Below, piece by piece: positions 55,661 to 64,000 of a stretch of DNA of 64,000 nt. The translations under genes and the position numbers were made by a program. Under the pieces are notes generated by a model. The model made no database searches. It was not told the origin of the DNA and saw only the letters and a list, made by a program, of their open reading frames with translations. The stretch is from an uncultured Acidobacteriota bacterium (lineage in GTDB: Bacteria > Acidobacteriota > Blastocatellia > RBC074): positions 54,067 to 118,066 of the forward strand of contig CADECP010000024.1 of NCBI GenBank assembly GCA_902825875.1. The letters run 5' to 3'. Numbering within the stretch: position 1 is the stretch's first letter; every line of letters starts with the position of its first letter.

Positions 55661-57364
55661 ATGAAAAGAAAAAAAATGCCCACAATTTTCAAGCTGACCT
55701 GCTTTTGCACCCTGATTCTGGCATTGGCTCTGCCGCCGTTTATTGCCAGTGGGGACGATTTCAATGACGATTATCGCCCTGGTGAAATCATCGTCACGCT
55801 CAGGGCTGGGGCAAACATCAACCAATTCAATGCTCGAAATGGCACTTTCACGCTGGAAACGCTGCCTGGAACGACCACCTATCGGCTGGGACTCCAGGCG
55901 GGAGCGGACGTAGAGTTGAAATTGAACGAGATTGCGTCCGACCCGGACCTGATTTCAGCCCAGCCCAATTTCGAGCATCAATCGCCGGAGGTCAGGCAAC
56001 GAAGCCTGGCTTTCATTGACCAACGCAGCCTTGCTTTCATTGACGGCCAATCGCCAGTGAACTTTTACGGCCAGCCACCGGCTTTGCGCGTACGCATCAA
56101 CGAAGCGCACCAAATCAGCCGCGGCGCGGGCGTGAAAGTAGCTGTAATTGATACCGGGATTGATTTTTATCATCCGCTGCTGGCAGGGAAAATCATTGGC
56201 CCGTATTACGACTTTGCCGCAAACGATCCTTCCCCAGTAGATGAACTGACCGGGCCGGGCGGCGGGCACGGCACTTTCGTCGCAGGGCTGATTGCGCTGG
56301 CAGCGCCTGATGCGCGGGTGATGCCATTGCGCGCTTTCGGCAGCGACGGTCGAGGGTCAAGCTTCAACATCGCCAGGGCGATTCGCCATGCCGCAAATTA
56401 TGGAGCCCACATTATCAATATGAGCTTCGGGCTGCTCGACGAAGACGAATTGATTGAAAACGCGATGGAATACGCCGAGGCGCGAAAAGTTGTGCTGGTT
56501 GCTTCAGCAGGCAATGCCAATCTGGAGCAGGTGAATTACCCGGCAATGGATGACGCGACGATTGCAGTCACAGCCACCAATTCCTGGAACGATTACAAAG
56601 CCTCGTTTGCCAACTACGGACTCAGCGTTGACGTGTCCGCGCCGGGCGCAGGAATTTACAGCGCCTTTCCGGGCAACCGATGGGCCTGGTGGGATGGCAC
56701 GTCGTTTTCGACCGCGTTGATTTCGGGAGAAGCGGCATTGCTGCTGGCGCCGAACCTTGCGCTCGACCGCAATGTGCTGCGCGGCAAAATCACCGGATAC
56801 GGCCAGCCGCTCGACGCAATCAACAACAATTACGCGGGCAAACTGGGCAGTGTGCGCGCGGACTTTCGCGCGGCACTCGAAGCTCTCTCAATGCTCGAAG
56901 CCACCAGTGTTTACGATAACAAAACGGGCAAGGCTTACCGGCCAGGCGGCCTCAACGGTGATGAACCCAAACGTGACCTGAACACCGCCGCCGAAGAGTT
57001 CAAGTGCGAAATTGAATCCGGCCCGACATATTGGTGGCAAACCGATTACGCTGATCCGGCTTACAACGCGCCAAACCCGTCAAGCGTGTTTGTAAACATC
57101 AACTATCGCTCTGAAACCGGATGGGCTGGCACGTTGAAGGTGGATTACTACCGCGGCTCGACGTTGATGGCTTCGGCTTACCTGCCCGTGAACAGTGGCC
57201 AGGACAGCAGCACGGGCAAAGGCCAGAAAGGACTTTTCCGATGGAACCTCAGCGGCGTCGTTGCAACGCGGGCTGCTGTGGCCTCCGGCAAGGTGCGTAT
57301 CACCAACCAAAGCATCAATGGCAAAAAAGTGTGGGTGACGTTTTCCAGCCTGGAAGCACGTTGA
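55661..57364 (+). CDS. Secreted subtilisin-like serine protease (S8)
   Basis: A 567-residue exported protease. Signal peptide about 1-30, an inhibitor-I9-like propeptide about 38-110 (RPGEIIVTLRAG), then the S8 domain about 150-375 with Asp164 (VIDTGID), His203 (GGHGTFVAGL), Asn285 (SAGN) and Ser348 (DGTSFSTALISG). An unassigned C-terminal beta domain of ~120 residues ends the protein. An odd feature is the exact tandem QRSLAFIDQRSLAFID at 113-128 near the propeptide junction, possibly the autocleavage linker. It is the last gene of the sigma/regulator/CHAT set and is followed by a strong terminator. Confidence 0.9.
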   Translation: MKRKKMPTIFKLTCFCTLILALALPPFIASGDDFNDDYRPGEIIVTLRAGANINQFNARNGTFTLETLPGTTTYRLGLQAGADVELKLNEIASDPDLISAQPNFEHQSPEVRQRSLAFIDQRSLAFIDGQSPVNFYGQPPALRVRINEAHQISRGAGVKVAVIDTGIDFYHPLLAGKIIGPYYDFAANDPSPVDELTGPGGGHGTFVAGLIALAAPDARVMPLRAFGSDGRGSSFNIARAIRHAANYGAHIINMSFGLLDEDELIENAMEYAEARKVVLVASAGNANLEQVNYPAMDDATIAVTATNSWNDYKASFANYGLSVDVSAPGAGIYSAFPGNRWAWWDGTSFSTALISGEAALLLAPNLALDRNVLRGKITGYGQPLDAINNNYAGKLGSVRADFRAALEALSMLEATSVYDNKTGKAYRPGGLNGDEPKRDLNTAAEEFKCEIESGPTYWWQTDYADPAYNAPNPSSVFVNINYRSETGWAGTLKVDYYRGSTLMASAYLPVNSGQDSSTGKGQKGLFRWNLSGVVATRAAVASGKVRITNQSINGKKVWVTFSSLEAR

Positions 57365-57425
57365 AACGCCTTCCTCACATTTGCCGAAACCGGCTTCGGC
57401 AAAAACGCCTTTGCGGCCCAACTGA

Positions 57426-57468
57426 AAAAATGCACGAAGCGAGATTTCTCTCGCTTCGTGCATTTTTG
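57426..57468. terminator. Strong bidirectional intrinsic terminator
   Basis: A 19-bp perfect stem (57426-57444 with 57449-57467; core GCACGAAGCGAGA) and a TTTC loop, flanked by A and T runs on both sides. It ends the CHAT/subtilase unit 60 bp after the stop codon. Confidence 0.9.
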
Positions 57469-57672
57469 CTTATCGCGTGCCAAAGCCCTGTCTGCCTGTC
57501 ATCTTGACAAAAAGATTCGCGGGGCTATGATGCCCCCGTTTTCAACAACGCAATGATTCATTCACGCCAAACAATCTGCTGTTGTCCTTGTACCTGCTCT
57601 TGTTGTTGCCGGTAAACAACCCGGCGTCTTCAACTTTTTCCACAACCTCAAAAACCTGCAAAGGAGAAGATT

Positions 57673-58308
57673 ATGTCTATACGTTTAGGCGACACCGCGC
57701 CTGATTTCACAGCGCAAACCAACGAAGGCTCAATCAATTTTCACGAATGGCTCGGCGAAAGCTGGGGCGTTTTGTTTTCTCACCCTAAAGATTTTACTCC
57801 TGTCTGCACCACCGAACTTGGCGAAGCCTCTCGGCTGAAACCGGAATTCGACAAACGCAACGTCAAGATCATCGGCCTGAGCGTTGACCCGGCGGATTCG
57901 CACAACAAATGGGCTGAAGACATCAAGGAAACTCAAGGTCACGCCTTGAACTTCCCGGTCATTGCCGACGCCGACAAGAAAGTTTCTGACCTTTACGAGA
58001 TGATTCACCCAAATGCCAACGACACTTTCACTGTGCGTTCGGTTTTTGTCATCGGCCCTGACAAGAAGGTGAAATTGACGCTGACTTATCCGGCCAGCAC
58101 CGGTCGCAACTTCCCTGAAATTTTGCGCGTGATTGATTCGTTGCAACTGACGGCGAAATACAGCGTGGCGACTCCGGTCAACTGGAAAGACGGCGACGAC
58201 GTCATCATCGTCCCGGCTGTTTCCGACGAAGCCGCCAAAGAAAAATTCCCAGGCGGATGGAAGACCTTGAAACCTTATTTGCGTGTCGTGCCGCAACCCG
58301 GCAAATAA
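57673..58308 (+). CDS. 1-Cys peroxiredoxin (Prx6 type)
   Basis: A 211-residue peroxiredoxin; ATG 57673 has AAAGGAG eight bases upstream. The peroxidatic Cys45 is in HPKDFTPVCTTELG, the Prx6-group motif. The long C-terminal arm with TPVNWKDGDDVIIVPAVSDE and PYLRVVPQ is typical of that group and no resolving Cys is visible. It reduces hydrogen peroxide and organic hydroperoxides in the cytoplasm. It is immediately followed by a dispersed repeat and then the cysteine-synthesis genes, which would supply thiols, though co-transcription is uncertain. Confidence 0.93.
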   Translation: MSIRLGDTAPDFTAQTNEGSINFHEWLGESWGVLFSHPKDFTPVCTTELGEASRLKPEFDKRNVKIIGLSVDPADSHNKWAEDIKETQGHALNFPVIADADKKVSDLYEMIHPNANDTFTVRSVFVIGPDKKVKLTLTYPASTGRNFPEILRVIDSLQLTAKYSVATPVNWKDGDDVIIVPAVSDEAAKEKFPGGWKTLKPYLRVVPQPGK

Positions 58309-58317
58309 AGCGCGCTT

Positions 58318-58427
58318 TTGGAGTGCTGCGGCTTAACGCAGTTTTGGCATTCGTTGCGGACACATTTGCCGGAACTTGAAACGCTCGGCAATGAACGCCA
58401 AAGCGGCGACGAATCGCCGCACTCCAA
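58318..58427. repeat. Dispersed 110-bp element with inverted ends, copy 2
   Basis: Begins TTGGAGTGCTGCGGCTT and ends TCGCCGCACTCCAA. The ends match copy 1 at 19446-19552; the middle has diverged. It starts 9 bp after the peroxiredoxin stop codon. Confidence 0.7.
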
Positions 58428-58475
58428 ATTCCCGCCGCCATTTCAAAATCACCAATTTTTATTATTGCTGTTTCT

Positions 58476-59390
58476 ATGCCTACCGTTGTCGCTATTTCCT
58501 CGTTGGCTGAACTCATTGGCAACACCCCACTGCTCAGGCTGACGAATCTCAATCCCAATCCAAGGGTTGAAATTTACGCCAAAGCCGAATGGGCGAATCC
58601 TGGTGGTTCGGTTAAGGATCGTCCGGCGTTGAAGATGATTCGGCAGGCGGAAGCGTCCGGCTGGCTGACCAAAGACAAAACAATCATTGACGCCACCAGC
58701 GGAAACACTGGCATCGCTTACGCGATGCTCGGCGCGGCGCTCGGTTACAAAGTCGAATTGTGTTTGCCGCAAAACGCCAGCGCCGAACGCAAACGCATCT
58801 TACAGGCTTACGGCGCGCACGTCGTAATGACCGATCCAATGGCGGGAACCGACGGCGCAATCATCGAAGTCCGCCGTCGCGTGGCTGAAAACCCGGACAA
58901 ATACGTTTATCTGGATCAATACAACAACGCGGCCAACTGGCAATCGCACTGCGAAACCACCGCGCCGGAGATTTACCGGCAAACCGCCGGACGCATCACG
59001 CATTTCGTCGCGGGTTTGGGAACCAGCGGAACCTTTGTCGGAGTCAGTCGCCGTTTGCGCGAATTGAAGCCTGATGTTCGGTTGATTTCGATGCAGCCGG
59101 ATTCGCCGTATCACGGTTTGGAAGGCATGAAGCACATGCCGACCGCCATCGTGCCTGGCATTTACGACCCAACGCTGGCCGATGAAGAAATGGAAGTGAT
59201 GACCGAAGACGCCCACTCGATGGTTCGCCAACTGGCCAAACGCGAAGGCTGGTTTGTGGGCGTTTCTGCCGCAGCCAACATTGTCGCGGCATTGAAAGTT
59301 GCCTCACAGATTGAAAGCGGCGTCATCGTGACAATCCTGTGCGATGGCGGCAGCCGTTACTTGAGCGATAAATTCTGGACGGAAGAATGA
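58476..59390 (+). CDS. cysM: Cysteine synthase of the CysM (O-phosphoserine/thiocarboxylate) type
   Basis: A 304-residue fold-type II PLP enzyme. PLP Lys47 is in NPGGSVKDRPALKMI, the substrate loop TSGNTG is near 75-80, and the PLP phosphate loop reads GLGTSGTFVG. GLEGMKHMPTAIVPGIYD resembles mycobacterial CysM, which joins O-phosphoserine with sulfur from thiocarboxylated CysO. The gene order with a JAMM peptidase (4-bp overlap) and a MoaD-MoeB-rhodanese fusion supports that route. The start has only a weak ribosome binding site. O-acetylserine use with free sulfide cannot be excluded. Confidence 0.9.
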   Translation: MPTVVAISSLAELIGNTPLLRLTNLNPNPRVEIYAKAEWANPGGSVKDRPALKMIRQAEASGWLTKDKTIIDATSGNTGIAYAMLGAALGYKVELCLPQNASAERKRILQAYGAHVVMTDPMAGTDGAIIEVRRRVAENPDKYVYLDQYNNAANWQSHCETTAPEIYRQTAGRITHFVAGLGTSGTFVGVSRRLRELKPDVRLISMQPDSPYHGLEGMKHMPTAIVPGIYDPTLADEEMEVMTEDAHSMVRQLAKREGWFVGVSAAANIVAALKVASQIESGVIVTILCDGGSRYLSDKFWTEE

Positions 59391-59809
59391 GCGTGAAACT
59401 AACTACAGAGCATATCGAAACCATTAAACAACACGGCGAACGAACCTTCCCGGAAGAATGCGGCGGCTTGTTGCTGGGCGTAATTGAAAACGACGCGCGA
59501 ATCATCCGCGAAGTCCTGCCGCTGGAAAACATTCGCAAGGATTCGCGGCACAACCGCGTCGAAATCAGTCCGCTGGATTACGCCAAAGCCGAGCGCGAAG
59601 CGGCGAAAAAAGACTTAGGTGTGTGGGGCTATTACCATTCGCATCCGAATCATCCGGCGATTCCTTCGGGGTTTGACCTGGATCACGCGCCGTTCATCGA
59701 ATGGTCGTATCTGATCGTTTCCGTGCGCGACGGCAAAGCCGAAGAAGTCCGCGCCTGGACTGTGCGCGAAGACCGTTCACAGTTCGAGGAAGAAGAAATT
59801 GTTTTGTAA
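59387..59809 (+). CDS. mec: JAMM/MPN+ metallopeptidase (Mec+ type)
   Basis: A 140-residue zinc peptidase; its ATG overlaps the cysM stop by 4 bp. The JAMM motif is complete: Glu23/24 in PEECGGLLLG and H84-x-H86-x7-S94-x2-D97 in YYHSHPNHPAIPSGFD. In Mycobacterium the homologue Mec releases cysteine from CysO-Cys. It may also trim carriers with residues after Gly-Gly, such as the GGC end of the carrier at 38403 or the GG-AEPL junction in the fusion downstream. Confidence 0.92.
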   Translation: MSVKLTTEHIETIKQHGERTFPEECGGLLLGVIENDARIIREVLPLENIRKDSRHNRVEISPLDYAKAEREAAKKDLGVWGYYHSHPNHPAIPSGFDLDHAPFIEWSYLIVSVRDGKAEEVRAWTVREDRSQFEEEEIVL

Positions 59810-59813
59810 TCGT

Positions 59814-59875
59814 GTTCGTAGTTCCGCCTTTAGGCGGCTGTGCGGCTTCAGCCGCCTAAAGGCGGAACTACGAAC
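59814..59875. repeat. Long perfect hairpin within the cysteine operon
   Basis: A 27-bp perfect inverted repeat (59814-59840 and 59849-59875) with an 8-base loop; each arm contains the smaller palindrome CCGCCTTTAGGCGG. It sits between the JAMM gene and the MoaD-MoeB fusion. No T run follows, so it may be a repeat insertion or an mRNA-processing/stability element and not a terminator. Confidence 0.8.
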
Positions 59876-59899
59876 GAACTTCAATAGGAGAAAATTGAA

Positions 59900-61342
<1,443 letters not shown>

Positions 61343-61488
61343 AGCAAGGCTTCTTTCAGCAAATACCAAGAGCTAACGGAACAAACGGAAATAACGGAAT
61401 GAAGGGAAGTTTCTTTCACGCCTCATTCCGTTTGTTCAGTTACTTGAAAACGGTGCAGATTAAATCTCACCTCGGCGTTAAATCTGAA

Positions 61489-62700
61489 TCACCGTCTAAC
61501 TTTATTACTGGCCGACGCTGGCAGATTTTTGGTTGAGTTTAAACCTTCGACTTTGACATCGAAGTCTTTTGGCGCGTTCACCGGGTATTTCAGCTTAATA
61601 TCTTCAATCACACGTCCTATCTTCTCTTGTGCTTGTTTGGAGATCGCGTCTTCAACTATTTTAGTCCTAAGATAAATATGCTTGGCGTGAATCTCTTCAG
61701 ACGCTTTCGGATCGGTAACACTGCCGTCGGTGGCGCGTTTCTGCTTGTTGCCGTTGGTGTCAGATGGAGTGGCGTTCGCGGCTTTACGGCGGCCTTCAAC
61801 TTTGATGAGATGATACCCGTAATTTGTTTTGACCAATTCCTCGCTGATCTGCCCTGGTTGTAGCGCAAACGCCACGTTCTCAAGTTCGGGAGCCATCACA
61901 CCATCGGCGAACCAGCCCAAATCCCCGCCCTTCCCCTTCGTGCTATCTTCGTTGATTTCATCGGCGATCTTCTCGAACCTCTCTCCATTTTTGAGTCGGG
62001 CTAGCAAACCGGACATGCGCTGTTTGATCTTTTCGGGCTCGGCCTCCGGATGCTGCTCGTAGTAAGTTTTGATATCTGCCTCTGTCATTTTTTGTTGTTC
62101 TTTTATTTTCTTGAGGTGCATGTTGGCGAGTATGTCGGCACGCAAGAGGCGGACTATTTGTTGAAACGCTGCTTCTTTTTCAATCCCGGCTTGTCGCCCC
62201 TTTTCCGCACGTAAATGCATTTCGGCCCATTGTGCTTTCTGGATGTCAATGGGTTGTGTAGTTTGCGGCTGTTCACCATCCATTAAGGTTAAAGCTAAAT
62301 CGGTATCGAATTCCTTTGATCGCTCGGCAAGGTACAAGTCAATATCCGCCTTGCTCACTTGAGAGGTTTCGTCACGCTTGCTGTATTCCCTTGCGAGAAA
62401 CTTGGTGGTATTGAGCGCAAGATGTTTGTAAAAATCTGTGGTCTTATCAAGTTGATCGGCCTGCGCAGCCTGGGCTACGGCAAACGTCTTCTTGATGCGA
62501 GCTATGATTTGCTCGCGCTTTTGCGGAGTTCGAGCCAAAGTAATGATTTGCTCCGACGTATATCTGATTTGGACGTAGGCGACCAAATCAGATTCCGTAA
62601 TATTTTTATATTCACTGTTGACGGGCGGAGATTCGCTTTTTATGTGGCGGCATGAAGTTATAGCGAATTGTCCCAACGCCATCGTTGCCAGTAATGGATA
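61489..62700 (-). pseudogene. PpiC/SurA-type peptidyl-prolyl isomerase lipoprotein, 5' end disrupted by IS
   Basis: About 400 host codons remain. The region just inside the IS junction reads YPLLATMALGQFAITSCRHI, a hydrophobic stretch ending in a lipobox-like ITSC, so the protein was an exported lipoprotein. A helical SurA-N-like chaperone part follows, then a parvulin domain (LARLKNGERFEKIADEIN, GGDLGWFADGVMAPELENVA, QISEELVKTNYGYHLIKVEG). Such proteins fold outer-membrane proteins. The insertion cuts the signal-peptide region or the start, so the native 5' end is lost; the IS end supplies an in-frame ATG that might restore translation. Confidence 0.82.
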
Positions 62701-62718
62701 GTGAGCGTCCATAAATAA
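62701..62718. repeat. Left terminal inverted repeat of the IS
   Basis: GTGAGCGTCCATAAATAA. On the minus strand its inner end reads TTATTTATGGACGCTCAC, placing an ATG in frame with the disrupted PpiC-type gene. Confidence 0.95.
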
Positions 62719-62753
62719 CTCGTACAATTCAGGAGCCGCTGTATTTTTGATCC

Positions 62754-63977
62754 ATGCAACGATTAAGCATGGAAGCGATTCTCCGAGAAAAGTTCGTAGC
62801 TTTATTCCCGGTGTTGAATGAACGCACTCGCCGATTGTGGGCGGCGAGTGAAGCGAAAGCGATTGGCCGCGGTGGGCAATCGCTGGTCGCCAAAGTGACA
62901 GGCCTCTCGCGCAGCACCATTTACCTTGGCTTGCAGGAACTGGCGGTTGACGACGCCCTTTTGTTTGATGGTCGTATTCGTCGGCCTGGTGGTGGTCGCA
63001 AAACGCTGATTCATCATCAACCCAGGTTGCTGACGGCGCTTGATACGCTTGTTGAACCGACAAGCCGTGGCGATCCGCAGTCGCCGCTGCGGTGGAATTG
63101 CAAGAGCGTGCGAAAGCTTGCGACAGAATTGCAGCAGCAAGGCTTCTCTGTCGGACGCCAAAAAGTGGCCGATTTGCTCCATCAACTCGATTACAGTTTG
63201 CAAGCCAACCGCAAGACTAAAGAAGGAGACTCGCATCCTGATCGCAATGCTCAGTTCGAATATATCAATTCTCAAGTGTTGGCTTTTCAACGGCGCGCAC
63301 AACCGGTGGTTTCTATCGACACCAAGAAGAAAGAACTGGTCGGCGATTTCAAGCAGTGCGGGCGGGAATGGCGGCCACAAGCAATGCCTGAGTTGGTGCG
63401 TGTGCATGACTTTCCCGACAAAGAACTGGGCAAGGCCATTCCGTATGGAGTGTATGACCTGACTACCAACACCGGTTGGGTGAGCGTCGGACGTGATCAT
63501 GACACCGCTGAATTTGCTGTCGAAACACTGCGCCGCTGGTGGCTGAATATGGGCGTCGGGTTCTACAAGTCGGCGAGCGAATTGTTGATCACGGCTGATG
63601 GCGGCGGAAGCAACGCGAGCCGGAGTCGCCTGTGGAAGCTCGCTCTGCAACGCCTGGCTGACGAACTTCGTTTGCGGCTGGCGGTTTGCCATTTCCCACA
63701 GGGAACGAGCAAGTGGAATAAGATTGAGCACCGGATGTTCAGTCAGATTACGCTCAACTGGCGAGGCCGCCCGCTGACCAGTCACGAAGTGATTGTCAAT
63801 CTGATCAGCAGCACAACCACTCAGCAGGGTCTTCGGATTGAAGCGGAGCTTGATACCAATTGCTACCCCACTGGAATCGTGGTGAGCGATCAGGAGATGG
63901 CAAGTATTCAATTGCAGAAAGCAAATTTCCATGGCGAATGGAACTACACGATCATTCCAAGAGTGAACTGGAATTGA
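62754..63977 (+). CDS. tnp: ISAzo13-family transposase
   Basis: A 407-residue transposase. The N-terminus is a helix-turn-helix region (GGQSLVAKVTGLSRSTIYLG, RRPGGGRKTL). The catalytic part has the family-typical VVSIDTKKKELVGDFK, ITADGGGSNASRSRLWK and HFPQGTSKWNKIEHRMFSQI, giving the DDE residues. ISAzo13 is related to the IS630 superfamily. Starts at 62754 or 62769 are both possible and neither has a clear ribosome binding site. The stop is 23 bp from the element's end. Confidence 0.92.
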   Translation: MQRLSMEAILREKFVALFPVLNERTRRLWAASEAKAIGRGGQSLVAKVTGLSRSTIYLGLQELAVDDALLFDGRIRRPGGGRKTLIHHQPRLLTALDTLVEPTSRGDPQSPLRWNCKSVRKLATELQQQGFSVGRQKVADLLHQLDYSLQANRKTKEGDSHPDRNAQFEYINSQVLAFQRRAQPVVSIDTKKKELVGDFKQCGREWRPQAMPELVRVHDFPDKELGKAIPYGVYDLTTNTGWVSVGRDHDTAEFAVETLRRWWLNMGVGFYKSASELLITADGGGSNASRSRLWKLALQRLADELRLRLAVCHFPQGTSKWNKIEHRMFSQITLNWRGRPLTSHEVIVNLISSTTTQQGLRIEAELDTNCYPTGIVVSDQEMASIQLQKANFHGEWNYTIIPRVNWN

Positions 63978-63982
63978 TCGAT

Positions 63983-64000
63983 TTATTTATGGACGCTCAC
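63983..64000. repeat. Right terminal inverted repeat of the IS
   Basis: TTATTTATGGACGCTCAC, the exact reverse complement of the left repeat, ending at the last base of the window. Confidence 0.95.

Larger units (their letters stand above)
62701..64000 (+). mobile_element. Complete ISAzo13-like insertion sequence, 1300 bp
   Basis: Perfect 18-bp terminal inverted repeats: GTGAGCGTCCATAAATAA at 62701-62718 and its reverse complement at 63983-64000. One transposase gene lies between. The element ends exactly with the window, so its right flank and target duplication cannot be read; the left flank ends in TA. It is inserted into the 5' end of the PpiC-type gene and looks intact, hence recent. Confidence 0.92.

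Noticed and set aside
62701..63063. Extension of the PpiC-type frame into the IS as a longer natural protein
   Set aside because: The first ~120 residues are only the antisense reading of IS sequence and end at the terminal repeat; they are not part of the chaperone.
62802..63932. 376-residue minus-strand frame inside the IS
   Set aside because: Antisense to an intact ISAzo13-like transposase; no family likeness.

Overview
The window looks like a chromosomal segment of an Acidobacteriota bacterium, probably class Blastocatellia or a relative. Three things point there. Two or three large secreted proteins carry the TIGR03437-type C-terminal domain first described in Solibacter. The sigma factor at 12771 looks like the ECF subfamily (TIGR02999) abundant in this phylum. 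There is also a Ser/Thr kinase-TolB-like-TPR receptor of the kind expanded in it. I recognise no tRNA, rRNA, CRISPR array or prophage genes. Taxonomy is inference from gene content only.

Layout. 1-8870 (minus): a partial secreted protein, a serine beta-lactamase-fold hydrolase, a CHRD-domain protein and a 1694-residue BNR/BACON/NHL protein; the last two share an almost identical 3' end. 9139-11560: a gene graveyard with remnants of a WD40/TolB-type propeller, a GT51 peptidoglycan transglycosylase, a membrane protein with an in-frame TAG, and a carboxypeptidase-regulatory-like domain. 11539-12582: a YdjM-type membrane hydrolase. 12771-19435 (plus): ECF sigma factor, receptor kinase and a B12/radical-SAM RiPP-maturase homologue in tight order, then a Tat-exported Gfo/Idh oxidoreductase. 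19557-23504 (minus): an accessory island with DUF1801, FGE/SUMF1, a less GC-rich kinase and a YhcG/DUF1016 nuclease. 23516-28362: SGNH hydrolase, TrmH-type methyltransferase, anti-sigma/ECF sigma pair and an SDR. 28475-28830: a deletion-fused SARP/TPR pseudogene. 29152-38365 (plus): secreted proteins, another ECF sigma factor, a triple-DUF4394 protein and a TonB-dependent receptor.

38403-40400 (minus): a MoaD/CysO-like sulfur carrier, threonine synthase, and two tandem structured RNA-like units each ending in a strong intrinsic terminator. 40444-48330 (minus): a six-gene operon with very short gaps (DUF1611 NTPase, ABC exporter, M14 carboxypeptidase, single-TM protein, HTTM-M48 protease fusion, DCC thiol protein). 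It resembles a secreted-peptide maturation and export pathway without an obvious precursor. 49007-57364 (plus): a secreted beta-helix-like protein, a roadblock-like protein, and an ordered set of ECF sigma factor, His/Cys-motif regulator, TPR-CHAT protease and subtilase. 57673-61342 (plus): a peroxiredoxin, then CysM, a Mec+-type JAMM peptidase and a MoaD-MoeB-rhodanese fusion, together a protein-thiocarboxylate route to cysteine. 61489-64000: a PpiC-type lipoprotein gene broken at its 5' end by a complete 1300-bp ISAzo13-like element with 18-bp perfect terminal repeats.

Several dispersed repeat families fill the intergenic space: MITE-like elements with GTAACTGCTCAGCC-type ends, paired palindromes with a GGGACAATTT core, a 107-110 bp inverted-end element placed right after stop codons, and a run of six small hairpins. 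The main candidates for undescribed biology are the 40444-48330 operon, the sigma/CHAT/subtilase set, the sigma/kinase/RiPP-rSAM operon, the tandem RNA units and the sulfur-carrier/threonine-synthase pairing.
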